A stretch of 64,000 nt of DNA from Hetaerina americana. Taxonomy: Eukaryota; Arthropoda; Insecta; Odonata; Calopterygidae. Below the pieces are notes generated by a model that was given only the letters and a program-made list of their open reading frames with translations, was not told the DNA's origin and made no database searches. Positions 1-10,545 of the stretch are shown here, one piece after another. The translations under genes and the position numbers were made by a program. The number at the start of each line of letters is the position of its first letter. The stretch's first letter is position 1. The stretch is taken from assembly GCA_022747635.1 (NCBI GenBank), contig JAKTNV010000005.1, forward strand, positions 92,035,969-92,099,968, in the 5' to 3' direction.

Positions 1-2095
1 TGCAAGGACAGTGATGGAGTTATGGGTCAAGATAGTCTATTGTAAATCCAGGGACAACTAGGCGCGGCTGCACAACCAAGCCGCGCCTCGACCACTCTTC
101 CCCGCACCAAACCGTTCAATTCCACACACTTCTGGATCCCTCCGTCCCATAACATACGCCTATATTTTTTTCTCTCTTCTATCGCAGCCTGTGAAATCTT
201 CCCTCTATCCATTCTCAAAAAATCTTTGAAAAGAGAAGACCGACGTAATTTGGTAAGCTGTCAACCAATCAATCAGGTACATTGGCATCAATCGCATTGG
301 GATTGTTGACTTAGGTGTGAGGAAAGAAAGGAAAGTGGAATGGAATAACTTGAGGAGGAACAAACTGTAATGCTGCGTCCCAAGTGTTTGGGCATTTGGA
401 TGCGAATGCTTTGAGGTGGATTCCTAAGTGTTAGGCGCCTAAAGATAAGGCACCTTCAGTATGGACACCCTACGCTGCAGTACTGCCATCTATGTAGCTA
501 AGAATAATGATAAACAGATGATGCTCGAATGTAAATATTTTGATATTTGAGATAGCACACTTTTTTGTGCTGTGACAAAACCGCGAAATGGTTTTTGCGC
601 ATTCCTGAGTTCACTTTACAATTCGTTCGGCAATCTTTTATTAAAGTTTTCCATTTCTTTCTTTTAATTTAGTAGCTTGGGCGATTTTTTGCGCTACTTT
701 CGCATTCATTTTCTCTTATCGGATTATATTTAACTCTATAGATTATCTGTTTCTTTAATATTTTGCTTTAATTATTAGGTCAGATAATATTAAATTTCAA
801 AATTTTTGTCTTATTTATATGGTATTTCAGCCCAGGATCATTTTTCGGTCATTAATCCTTGTAAGTAATTATTTTAAGATATGCTTTGTGCCGTGGGTAG
901 TTCATTTATATTTATGGGTAATTTTCTCGCTAAATGTTTCATATTTATAAGTTAAGCTTGGTATCAAATCAATATTTATCCTAAGATTAGCCTTTGGGGG
1001 CGCTTTTTAATTTTTGTTGGTTTTATTACTGCGTGAGCTTGCATGGTAAAACGGTGACTCCGTTGGCAAATATTTGGCAAACGACCTGACGATCACACAG
1101 TTGGATTTATGCAGACCGCTACATTTTCACTAAGGGCATCACTAATTGCTTACACTCTCCAAAATCGACATTTCGCTTGAAGATTATTTTCCGTAATGTT
1201 TATTTACTAAAATAAGATTAAACAAGCACACAGACGAGGTATGGATGCAACCATTCAGTCATGAAATGAAGCACTAAACAAAGATATGTTCTTACCTCTA
1301 CATTCCAAAGATCTGAATCCAATAACTTGATAAAATAAAGTTATTACAAGAATCAATCTACATTAATTCGGAATACACCAAATTTCTCTTGCCTTTGAAA
1401 AGATCTGACCTTTTTGCTCTCGCATTAATAAAGCCCTCTGTTTTTTCAACGAGTACAAAGTCTCTCAAGGAAATAACTAATGTAATTGTAACCAATAAAT
1501 ATTATACACTCCCGCCATGGCGATTATTCTTCGACTAGTTGTCTCGCTTTTAGCACTTGGAATTGTGGGGCTGCAATATGGCTTATTTATGATACACTTA
1601 TTGTGTCATAAATCCGAGGGCCGAGATAGGTGCGTAAATTGGCGCCCTCTCGCTGCCTAACGGTTTGGACCCCCTTCGAGATGGCGCCCATCCTAAAGCT
1701 CAGCGATTTAGGGGCGTAAATGACGAGTGTGGACGCAGATTAAAGCATGAAATGCGTGAAGGAGAGGAGGAGATGCTTCGGGCGTCGCTAGACACGTGGA
1801 AATGTTTTAATTTGAAGGCCGCGAAACGTTACTTTTCCGCACAACATCAGATGAGGGTTCAGAATATAAAAAATGTAAAGCATAAAAGTAAAAATCTGGA
1901 ATTGAGAGGTAAGACAGTCATCGAATTGATGACTGCGCGCCATAATGACGGGCCGCGAATTCTCCGTACACAATTTCTCTAGTGAGAAGCAAGAGAAGTA
2001 GGAATTGGAAAACTAAGATGGTGCGTTGGTAAATTTATCTTCCGGTTGGTAGCTAACGTCATTATTCTGCGTTTGCATAAGGCTTTATTCTATTT
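1..2095. other. AT-rich stretch, no supported gene
   Basis: I see no gene, RNA or mobile element that can be named here. A 105-codon open frame on the plus strand at 1665-1982 lies in a slightly GC-richer patch. It resembles no family I know and has no exon context, so I do not call it a gene. Confidence 0.5.
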
Positions 2096-2100
2096 CAAAT

Positions 2101-2232
2101 AAACTGCGGGAGATGCCGCAACAGTAACTTTTAACGGAGTCATCCGCTAATGTGCATTTCAATGCAACATTTTCAGAGTGTAAAAATCATTCGCAGTCAA
2201 GGCGAATGATTTTTACACTCTGAAAATGTTGC
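2101..2232. repeat. SINE-1 tail in inverted arrangement (palindrome)
   Basis: Positions 2101-2194 are the reverse complement of the 3' body of the tRNA-derived SINE found complete at 61.4 kb (shared blocks include CGGAGTCATCCGCTAA and the end reading AAACTGCGGGAGATGCCGCA). At 2195 the sequence turns round: 2202-2232 is a perfect 31-base reverse complement of 2164-2194, with a 7-base spacer (AGTCAAG). The spacer matches the end of the SINE's tRNA-like head, so this is a head-lacking inverted SINE pair or a rearranged copy. It can form a 31-bp hairpin. Confidence 0.85.
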
Positions 2233-2234
2233 TT

Positions 2235-3265
2235 TATTCTATGCTCTTTCATTCTTTTGGCGTTAGACGAGCCTCGAGCCACATGCATCATCCGTCATAT
2301 AATTATTCCCTCCTGTCCTTTCCATTGCAATAATTAATTTCATTAGCTTCCCAGTTTGCCATCCGTACCTGTGTGTCCGTGCGCGCACCCTCTAGAATTT
2401 TCTCTCACTTTCCCCTTTCAAATGAATGCTGAAAAAATTCCTTTGTGGAGAGATGTGACGAGAACTACAGACAGGGGAACATCTTCGAAAGCGGATATTA
2501 TTTGCTATTACTTACATCAAATGTGAAATGTGTACATAAAGTGGGCCACGCAATCATTGAAATCGAAAAAAATGTCCATTAAAATCGAAAAGTTATGAGG
2601 AAGTTATAAATATGCATTATAAAATTCAAGCAAAAAAGCTTTCTCAAAATATCGAATAAATATGCATTCACTTATACAAACGCCTTCCTTGTGGTCGAAC
2701 AAGTAAAGCGAGAAGCCGCATGCATGCATATATTTGCGGGGTTGGAGGAAATAGTGAGGCGTGGAGATATTTTTAAATGCATTCCTTGAAATGCTCTTTT
2801 CCATAGTATACCCAGTTGTGTTGGAATTATAAAGGTTATTTGTTACAAAAATTGCTTGTCTAAAGCATGAATGAATTCAAGAGAGCGAAGGGGGTAATTA
2901 CCCCCCTAACATTTCTGGACACTTGAAAATATCACCTCTTTAGTTATTCGTACTTATTCGATATCATATTTTACAGAATACTCAACGAATTGAATATTAA
3001 TGCTTGCCAATCCCTGCCATTCACTATAATTGCAACCAAAACAGCAAATGCAAGACGAAAATCAAGGGTTCGGGAAAATATGAGAGGGAAAGTTTGTACG
3101 CCCTCATTTGTGACAGACAAGAGAGAGGAAGTTGGCCGAAAGACTTCGTTAGGTCTGTAGGAATTAATTCTCATTCCACGAAAGGGAAATACGTCAAGTA
3201 GTGTTCCAGCACTGCATGAAGATCAATAGGTTTGAGCTCATGAGTAGCTCAGGTATTAATTATAA
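2235..3265. other. no supported feature
   Basis: AT-rich DNA. Short open frames of 65-67 codons on both strands around 2971-3201 are mirror images of one another and look like nothing known. Confidence 0.45.
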
Positions 3266-3269
3266 TCAT

Positions 3270-3905
3270 AAATGGAGGGATGGAGAAGAATGCAAATGAC
3301 TGCTTAGGGAAAGACAGGATAGATTTGGGAAGTTTAGGGGTGCGGACATGGCCACAGCAGTGAGATCACTCATAGAAATGAATGAGGTGTAGGACAAACA
3401 GGATACATGTATATGTTCGGTTCGTGGATTTTGAGAATGGTAAGAGTAAATTGAATAGAATTTAGTGAACGTATTGCAGAGATAGAAGCAGGCACGAGGA
3501 GGATAAGGTTAATGGCATGAAACACAAGAGAAAATTTAGAAAAACGTCTAGTGTCAACTTAAATATTGAGTGTAGTACTGAACAATACAAAAATTTGAGC
3601 CTCTGAGGCAGGAGGGTTGGCATAATTTGACTTTTGAGATGTGACTGTGGAGAAGGAAGGTGGAAAAGGAATAGACGGAAAGAATTAAGGACTACCTGAA
3701 GACGTTCTGGGCATGGTAGGAGAGGAGATTAGAGGGAAAAATTCAAAGAAGGCGGGATGCAGTATTGAGTAGTGGCAGCGGACTGGTCTAAAGTGTGGAG
3801 TGATAGGTGAGACGAGATAGAAGCAGGCAACGAATAGGCATGTTGAGTAGATTGAAAAGAGATAGGAAGTATGCGCATTTGAATAATATTTTATGCAGGT
3901 TACCA
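3270..3905 (+). pseudogene. RTE-type retrotransposon relic (RT and C-terminal pieces)
   Basis: Two pieces of the RTE-type element seen better at 48.7 and 53.9 kb. Near 3310-3430 the decayed text matches the reverse-transcriptase block that reads QFGFRKGRGTRDA in the 53.9 kb copy, including the start of the catalytic VDFEKAF segment. Near 3630-3900 it matches the C-terminal part of the ORF (the block reading EMWVWRRME elsewhere). Stop codons and frameshifts are scattered throughout, and the middle of the RT domain is missing. The family assignment rests on alignment by eye to the other copies in this window. The exact borders are uncertain. Confidence 0.6.
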
Positions 3906-3929
3906 TTGTTTATCACTGTGTTTGATGGA

Positions 3930-4720
3930 GTTAAGAATGTAGTGAAGCACTTAGGCCTTGGATCTGTCTATAATCTACTCTGACCAGTGAATCAGTCCTA
4001 ATATTGAAATGACATCTAAACCTCGGCTCTTTTTATGTGCTGATATGCTACCATTGACACGATTTATAGACTCTAGATGCTGCTATGCTATCAATATTAC
4101 CCTTTTAAACATTTTCTAAACCCAATTCAGTTTATCAACTACATCTATTGCAATTATAGGAATACTGTCAAGAACTCCTTCCCTTGTCAACATGACATGT
4201 AATTTATACATATTATTATTGATCTTTTCGAAATAGTATTCAGCCATTCATTTTTTTCACTCTTCGCTTTTTAGGCAGCATTACTTTACAATCGTCAGAG
4301 AACCGATTTCATCGTGCCTACACAGATTCAGACGGAGTGGCAACATCACACATTTGAATATTTAAAATAAGTAACCCTAAGAGAAAAATATTTTTTTCCT
4401 GCTGATTTTTTCAATCGTGTGATTATTATTATTACGTAATATACCAGTCAAATTAGGTTTTGGAAATTAAATTAGGTTAAAATTAAATGAAGGTTAAATT
4501 AGGCCCCTCAGTCATGATTCTGTCTACAACCTGCCGATACTTCCTCCGCCATTCCAGTAAATGCTTCCACATTTAATTTCCTAACCTGCCTCCCCTGTCT
4601 TATCTATTTGAATAAGACACTATACGTGATAACTACTGCTTTGCGATCAGCTCAAATCCGCTCTTAAGAAACTGCGCGAATTGATCACGCTGCTCCTAGA
4701 CCAGCGCCTAACCATGATAT
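3930..4720. other. no supported feature
   Basis: AT-rich DNA with simple runs such as the repeated 'aaattaggttaaat' patch at 4450-4505. I see no gene-like frame. Confidence 0.45.
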
Positions 4721-4727
4721 AATCTAA

Positions 4728-5213
4728 CTAATTCCTTTCTGAGTCACCTGGCATTTGCCATGTATACCTAAGCCTTTTATGGCGTCTAAAATTAATATTG
4801 GTGATGACTAACTCCTGTCCCCTGCAGAACTCAATTGCTTTCTCCCCGCGTTCATTCCTCGTGCCTAAACCGTAGTCCACGACCTCATCACCATCTCTTC
4901 CTTCGCCTACCGTCGCATTCCAATTCCCCATCACTATCAAATGTTTCCTTCCAGCAACACACGCGATTATGTCCTCTAACTATTCGTATATCCTATCGAC
5001 TTCTTCCTCCTTATGGTTGCTTGGTGGCATATGTACCTGAACAATTGCAAAGTTCGTTGGCTCTGCTGTTGCGTCCACTAGTAATATTTTATCCGTTGCG
5101 CTCCCTATGTTGACTACGCTACTTCCCAACTTTTTATTCAATGAATGACACAGTTTTAAGGCATAACATGGTGGAAATCCTTCATGATGAAAGAATACAC
5201 ATTGCTTTTCCAC
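4728..5213 (-). pseudogene. RTE-type endonuclease domain fragment
   Basis: The minus strand keeps one reading frame from 5213 to 4728, broken by a single in-frame TAG at 4980-4982. It encodes part of an apurinic-endonuclease-like domain: SLNKKLGSSVVNIGSATD (parallel to the end of the frame at 9.5-10 kb and to 14.06 kb), then LIVMGNWNATVG, which is the conserved G-D/N-x-N-A core of these endonucleases, then RGEKAIEFCRGQELVITN and RYTWQMPG. The usual aspartate in the 'GDWNA' block is asparagine here, so catalysis is probably lost even apart from the stop. Both the N-terminus and the whole RT domain are absent. Confidence 0.8.
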
Positions 5214-5237
5214 GTAGAGTTTTTTTACTATGGCCTT

Positions 5238-5492
5238 GGTTTTAGAATGGAAGGAATGTTACTCGTCCATACCGACCGCTCCGTTGATACCAAATCGCTG
5301 CTGCTTTAATGTGTAAGCACGTGGCTTAAATTGGGAAGATTTCAATGAAGACGTTGTTTTAGTACGTTCCAGACACAATTAAGAGTATACATAAACCCAC
5401 AATTTTTTCGGAGGCCGTTCGATACACGATGCCTCATTAAATTCGCACTATTTTGGAAGAATAAAGCTTGATTAACGAGATTTAGCAGTTCG
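5238..5492. repeat. unclassified dispersed repeat, copy 1
   Basis: This stretch is the inverted counterpart of 32125-32378. Shared blocks in order include GGAAGGAATGTTACTCGTCC, GACACAATTAAGAGTATAC, the run CATAAACCCACAATTTTTTC, CGATACACGATGCCTCATTA and AATAAAGCTTGATTAACGAG. It has no coding potential and no terminal inverted repeats that I can see. It lies immediately upstream of the minus-strand RTE endonuclease fragment, but the partner copy is not next to an RTE piece, so it is probably a separate family. Confidence 0.75.
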
Positions 5493-5589
5493 ACGCCCTA
5501 CTCGCGGGTCTGTTCAATCCTTTGTTCGTTGTTTCGCAGTGACGGAAAATCATATTGTTGCTTTCCGTCGCTTAGTTAGACAAGTTTTG

Positions 5590-6470
5590 GGTGCCAAGGA
5601 TGATTTTCTTCGTCCTCTACCATCAGAGGCAGCTGTGTCGTGGGGTCCCTCACCTTGGCCCTCGAAGGGCATCGGATTCGCCCGCGGGAAACCGTTGGCC
5701 TCCCCAATTCGTCATCCGTGACGCCCGAGTGCCCACTCACACGACCCTCCTCCACCCCCTCTCTTTCCCCCATTCTATTTCACCCCCTCCTCTCCCTCTC
5801 TCTCTCTCTCTCTCTCTCGAGGAAATCGCTGGTTTGAACGCGTCAAGACGAAAATTACCGATTTCCAACATTTTCTCTAATATGCTGAAAAGACCACGTT
5901 CAGTGAACATCGTGATTCCTTCTTCCCGGATGTCACCTCTTGGAGCAAGCCGTGTGTGATCTTAATCGGAAATGTCATCTCTTCTACGACTGATTATTTT
6001 CTGCGCTTACAAAACGGGGCAGCACAATGCCCTGCTATGACTGTCTGTTGGAGCGAATTTACCGGGCAGTCGGCCGCCGCCAGAGGTGAGGGGAAAGGAT
6101 GGTACGAGAGTGCAGGAGTTGGCTCGTTCATCTCGGGCGAATCTTGGAGCAGGGTGCCACGCCCCCCCCCCCCCACTCCCCATTTCAATTGACCCCCGCT
6201 CGCGGAGGCGTCGCCGCTTGGCGCCCCCCCAATGGACCATCCATTGACATGCTCCGCTCTCCCGCACGCTCCCTTGCGGCGCTCGTGGGAACGGAGCCAC
6301 CCCTGTAGCTGAGCGTGTGAAATTCACACGCTCAGCGACAGGGTTTACAGTTCCCTTCGTCCCTACGTACTCTCCGAGTCCAGAATAGGTCTGACTCAGT
6401 CGGGGAAGCCCACGGATGTGGCGAATCGCCCTCCCTCCCCCCCGTCGCCCACATCACGCTGCGTGCTCCA
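5590..6470. other. GC- and pyrimidine-rich island with (CT)n run
   Basis: A clear shift to GC-rich sequence with many C-runs, a (CT)n tract at about 5791-5819, and a nearly perfect palindrome at 6308-6336. Overlapping frames of 60-122 codons occur on both strands, as expected from low stop density in GC-rich DNA. None resembles a known protein. It could be a CpG island or regulatory region of a host gene outside the recognisable part. I see no convincing TATA box or splice pair. Confidence 0.4.
6308..6336. repeat. 29-bp near-perfect palindrome
   Basis: Arms GCTGAGCGTGTGAA and TTCACACGCTCAGC are exact reverse complements separated by one base. It sits inside the GC-rich island. Confidence 0.85.
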
Positions 6471-7261
6471 CTCAATTTAAAAATTTCGGAAGTTTGAAGA
6501 AAATATTTTACCTCGCGTCCATTTGTATAGACCAATCACTTCCTTTCCATCACCGTCCCACCCACGGGTCTCCTATCTTCTCTTATATTGTAGGCGAAGT
6601 TATGTCACTCAAGCGATGGATGTAATTTCTACAAGATTATAAGCACTACGGTATCTAAGTTGAAAATACTTCTCCCTGTATTCTATACGAGCTGCTAGTA
6701 TGAGATATAATGAGAGATCTTGAAACAAGTTTTAGACTTATTAAAAAAATAACTAATAGGGAAATAAATTTTGATTTTAGGGCCCTGTCTGGGTATACTA
6801 TTTTAGACAACATTCCTTTGGGACCGAGGCATTAAGGGATTGACTGTCCTCAACTGACCTATACTAAAAAATCCCTACTCTGCTGGCTACACGCCTGATG
6901 GCCTAGAGTATGTAGAGAACACCAAGGGGGTTCACGGGGTTAAATATTATAACGGCGTTCTTTTCTTGCCCCTTTGGGAAGTCGGAACCTAAGAGACGTT
7001 GAGAACAGGCGCAGCACGCCTCACACGACTGTGGGAGGGTGGTTGGTATCCAACAAAGACGGAGAGATCATTTAATACAGTAATTCTCCAAGCAGTCCGA
7101 CTCAGATTTAGTCATGTCAAGAATGGTAAGGTCACTCGCTGAATGCTCCCAAAAACGTCTCCTACCCCAAGGGACCAAGAAGGGGAAACGTGGAAGGGAA
7201 ACCGACCACAGGGCTCCTCATTCGCCGAGGTGGTCGCCCGTAAAGTTTTACCAAGTGCGTA

Positions 7262-7760
7262 TAATAAATGAAGTATTTTTTGTCCCTGAAATATTTATTG
7301 ACCATAAGTAATGAAGTGACAAGTTGGCGCATGGAGTTAAAGGTAAAAGAACTTAATAGCGACTCGCAGGCATCTTTGTCTTTAACCCGTTTAAAAACAG
7401 TACGGATATGTTTCAATGAATAGATGGGCCATTCAAATCTCCACCGATTATTCCCTCACAATCGTTCTTTTGGGATGAGAAACTTATTATTTCCTGGTCT
7501 AGTTCTGGAATTGAGTTATCTTTGTCATCCGATGGCATGTAAAATGGACATAAAATGACAGTAAAATATATTGGCAGAACTTTTAATAGAACACCAAATG
7601 CTTTCCAATGCGTTATCTTGAATTATCTCAGCCCCGATGACTCAAGAGTTCATGATTGAAATAAAGACACCGTCACCGATTCTATTTTACTTATCATCTC
7701 TGTGAGCGGAGAAATATAATAAACTTCTAGACAAATTAAAACATCGACTGCAAATATTCA
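7262..7760 (-). pseudogene. CR1/L2 endonuclease domain relic
   Basis: Read on the minus strand, the segment resembles the endonuclease part of the CR1 ORF2 at 10.5-13.5 kb and the decayed copy at 17.8-18.5 kb. Near 7600-7690 it has the block that reads GGVFVA in the good copy. Near 7320-7400 it has KDACESLLSSFTFNSMRQLV, corresponding to RDRESCNSMIKLVQRNSLHQ. Stops and frameshifts are frequent. Everything beyond the endonuclease is missing. Confidence 0.65.
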
Positions 7761-7915
7761 GAATGAACACTGCGCTGACCAAGAACACACTCAGAAATGG
7801 TTCTTAAATATTATACGTGTTAACTGTGAGCTGTGCTGGTGGAAGCAATGATGCGAATTCGTCTCGGAGAGACACTCATAGGTCGAATGATGAGGGACAA
7901 CCGAAAAGCAGGCCA

Positions 7916-8071
7916 CGCAGCTTCCGTTCCTCAGTGAGGCGGATTCTAAAGGGATCGGTGCATCGGGTTTCCCGTGGCCTGCCTCAACAATGTTTTCAGC
8001 GTGAAAAGAGTTCCTTCCGCCCCGCTGGGACCAGATGACTTTAGCAGGTGCCTCACTGAGGAACGGACGCT
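7916..8071. repeat. short inverted repeat with 100-bp spacer
   Basis: The block TTCCGTTCCTCAGTGAGGC near 7920-7938 recurs inverted as GCCTCACTGAGGAACGGAC near 8049-8067. The spacer is GC-moderate and has no recognisable coding content. Confidence 0.6.
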
Positions 8072-8079
8072 GTGAGGAC

Positions 8080-9240
8080 TGCTTTCGCCTGGCTCTGTCC
8101 TCCAGAGCACCCGATGGTGGTGAACCCTTTCTGAATATGTCGATGACGCACTGAACAAAATATGAAGATCCCCAAGTGGCATACAGCAGCGTCCACGCAT
8201 GCTGTCTCTTCCAAGCGTCGATTGTAATGCACCAGAAGCAATCATCAGTTGTCAGAAGCAGTTGTCCGAGTGCACATATTCCTTGGGAAAAACGTTTACA
8301 TTTCAGTCGTATAGAATGGTCATGTAGGTATGCTACTCATTTGTTTCCATGCCAAAAATTCACGAGTCACCGGATTCGTGTTTATGGCTGTTTTCCCGCA
8401 ACCCGTCGGAGTTATTTGCGCTACGACGTGGTTTCCAAATTTTGGATCTTTCCCTCGATTGGCAAGGCGACACTTGGCATTCACGTTGCACCATCGCTTC
8501 GAATTCGGGATTGCGAGATGACTGTGGGGACAGAGTGGCTCTTTTGAATATCGATGCCTCCAAATTTCACTTTAGATTAGGTCGCCGACGTAATCCTGGC
8601 TGGTGGTGAGAACTACCTCTTCCTTCCCAAACCTCTGATACTGGAAGGACCTTATCATGAGAACTTGATAATGATTAGATGGAGAAATGTTTGGGGAATG
8701 CGGAATGGCTTCATCGTGTTCGTCGAAAGCTAAATAATGAAGGGCTATCACTTCCTGCCCACGCATTCCAATTATTTGCAATAAAAGTTGAGTTGCTCCA
8801 TATTGAATTGCATTATTGATCGTGTTTTTAAACATAGTGTTTCTTCGGCGTTGCTCACGTGGGCTCAAACCCTTCATAACACCATAAAAATGATTAACTT
8901 ATCATGATATTCCACACTATCCTGCCTGAATCGTCTCTTTTTATTAAAATGATTTTGTTCATTTTGAGCGAGCGTTTATGTATCCCGAAACTTTTAAAAT
9001 TATACGTATATGATTGCAGCAGTTATGTTAAACATCATTAATCCAACGGTCGTTAAATTTGAATCATACCAATTTAAAACGAACCACATGCAACTTTAAA
9101 AATTCATTAGGAGACGCTCTGGGTCACAATTACTAATTACTCATTACATTCAATGTGTGCCAGGACGTTCCTTACCTATTGGAAACAAATCAAGGAAATA
9201 CCTGAAATAAATATAGTTATCGTGGTACTTTTAACATTAT
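8080..9240. other. no supported feature
   Basis: Overlapping open frames of 60-123 codons lie at 8176-8877 on both strands. None carries a motif I recognise. The remainder is AT-rich. Confidence 0.4.
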
Positions 9241-9975
9241 TATAATAGTTACTCCCTACCATGGACGAAAACCTTGACGTGGTGGAAGGGCTTGTGCGTT
9301 CCTATGACCTCTATAGCTGTGCTGGAGGGAGTAATAATAATTGCTCCTGGCAATATCATCCACATTAGATAAGTCAGTCAAAGGTTAGGAGCCAGATGAA
9401 AAGTAGAAGTCAGCACAGTCTCTCCAATGTAATGGCCGCGATGTTGTCACATTAAAAACACTATTGAGGAAGGCAATGGGAAACCCCCTCGTAAATTAAT
9501 CAAAAGACTTTTTGTGACGGACAGTAGAGAGAATATCAGTCCTGGCAACTCGGCCCAATCGGCCTTGTGTCGTGCCCGGGAGAGGCAAGGCAGGCATTTG
9601 CGATTGCCATCTCAAAAAAAACCTCGCAAAGGAAAACCGGCAGCAGCAGGACAGAGGACGCAAAAGAAGAATACCAATTTAGTTAGAATAGGGACTTGGA
9701 ATGTAAGGATAATGTTGAGGACAGGGAAACTGGAGAATATTAAGCGAGAGATGGAAAGGGAAAATATAGATATTTTAGGTTTATGCGAGGCGAGATGGAA
9801 GGATGGCGGGGATTACTGGAGTGATAGTTATAGAATAACATACAGCAGTGGGGACGAGAGCCAACGAGGGGTTGCCATAATATTGAATAAAAAGTTGGAA
9901 AGAGGCATAGTCAACATAGAAAAAGCAACGGATAGAATATTACTATTAGAGATAAAAGCAAAAAGTCTCCTTTCA
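9241..9975 (+). mobile_element. RTE-type retrotransposon, 5' UTR and endonuclease N-terminus
   Basis: A GC-balanced 5' leader (about 9256-9510) leads into an open frame (9514-9975 and slightly beyond) whose product has the start of an apurinic-like endonuclease domain: VRIGTWNVRIM, GKLENIKREMERENIDILGL with the catalytic glutamate in LCEARW, then GVAIILNKKLERG and a TDRILLLEIKA block. This wording is typical of RTE-clade proteins. The frame is cut off at about 9975, where the CR1 element begins, so only about a third of the endonuclease is present. No ATG opens the frame before the domain; the first start-like codon is GTG at 9514. The part after the CR1 element is not a continuation of this copy but a different subfamily, judged by the duplicated 80-bp block at 14.06 kb. 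Confidence 0.8.
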
Positions 9976-9981
9976 TCATGA

Positions 9982-10545
9982 AGGATTTACACAGGATTTA
10001 TACAGGAAGGAGTTGGTAGCTCGAATGTCCGTCGTGTAATGGTCCCATTGAGGGAAAGGGCGCGCCGCGTAGGCGCCGATCAACGGGTGACCGCCTGGTG
10101 TATACCAGGCGGAGGAGTCCCTCAGGTGACGAAGGCGATCGAGGCGGCGGTCAAAGGCACGAAGTGCTCTAGGCTGCAGGTCGTGGCCCATGTGGGCACC
10201 AACGACGTCACGGACCGTGGATCCGAGGAGGTCCTCCGTTCCCTTAGGGAACTGAGCTCCGAGGTGAAGCGCGTCCAGGGCGTCGAGGGGGTTCGGCTGG
10301 GACTAACGGTCTGCAGCATCGTTCCGAGGGAGGATCGCGGGTCTCTGGTTTGGAGCCGAGTGGAAGGCATAAACCAGAGACTATCGAGATTCTGCTCGGA
10401 CATAGGAGCCTCCTTCGTCGACCTGAGACCAACCCTCCGATCTTGCAGGACTCCCCTTAACCGATCTGGGGTCCATTACACGGCGGAAGCGGCGAGTAAG
10501 GTAGCGGATAGGATACTCGACCACTGTAGGCCTTTTTTAGGATAG
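9982..10545 (+). CDS. CR1 ORF1 esterase (SGNH/GDSL-type), 5'-truncated
   Basis: The frame is open from 9982, and its first ATG is at 10039 (168 codons to the stop). Upstream of that ATG the frame already encodes VGSSNVRRV, which is the first esterase block with the presumed nucleophilic serine in G-x-S, so the ATG at 10039 is not the natural start. Downstream come VVAHVGTNDV (block III, Asn in GTND) at residues 49-57 and SGVHYT near residue 146, which holds the presumed catalytic histidine. The aspartate usually found three residues before this histidine is serine here. The family role is lipid or acyl esterase activity assisting retrotransposition; its true substrate is not known. The zinc finger or other N-terminal parts seen in some CR1 ORF1 proteins are missing through 5' truncation. 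ORF1 ends 15 bases into the ORF2 open frame. Confidence 0.8.
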   Translation, partial: RIYTGFIQEGVGSSNVRRVMVPLRERARRVGADQRVTAWCIPGGGVPQVTKAIEAAVKGTKCSRLQVVAHVGTNDVTDRGSEEVLRSLRELSSEVKRVQGVEGVRLGLTVCSIVPREDRGSLVWSRVEGINQRLSRFCSDIGASFVDLRPTLRSCRTPLNRSGVHYTAEAASKVADRILDHCRPFLG

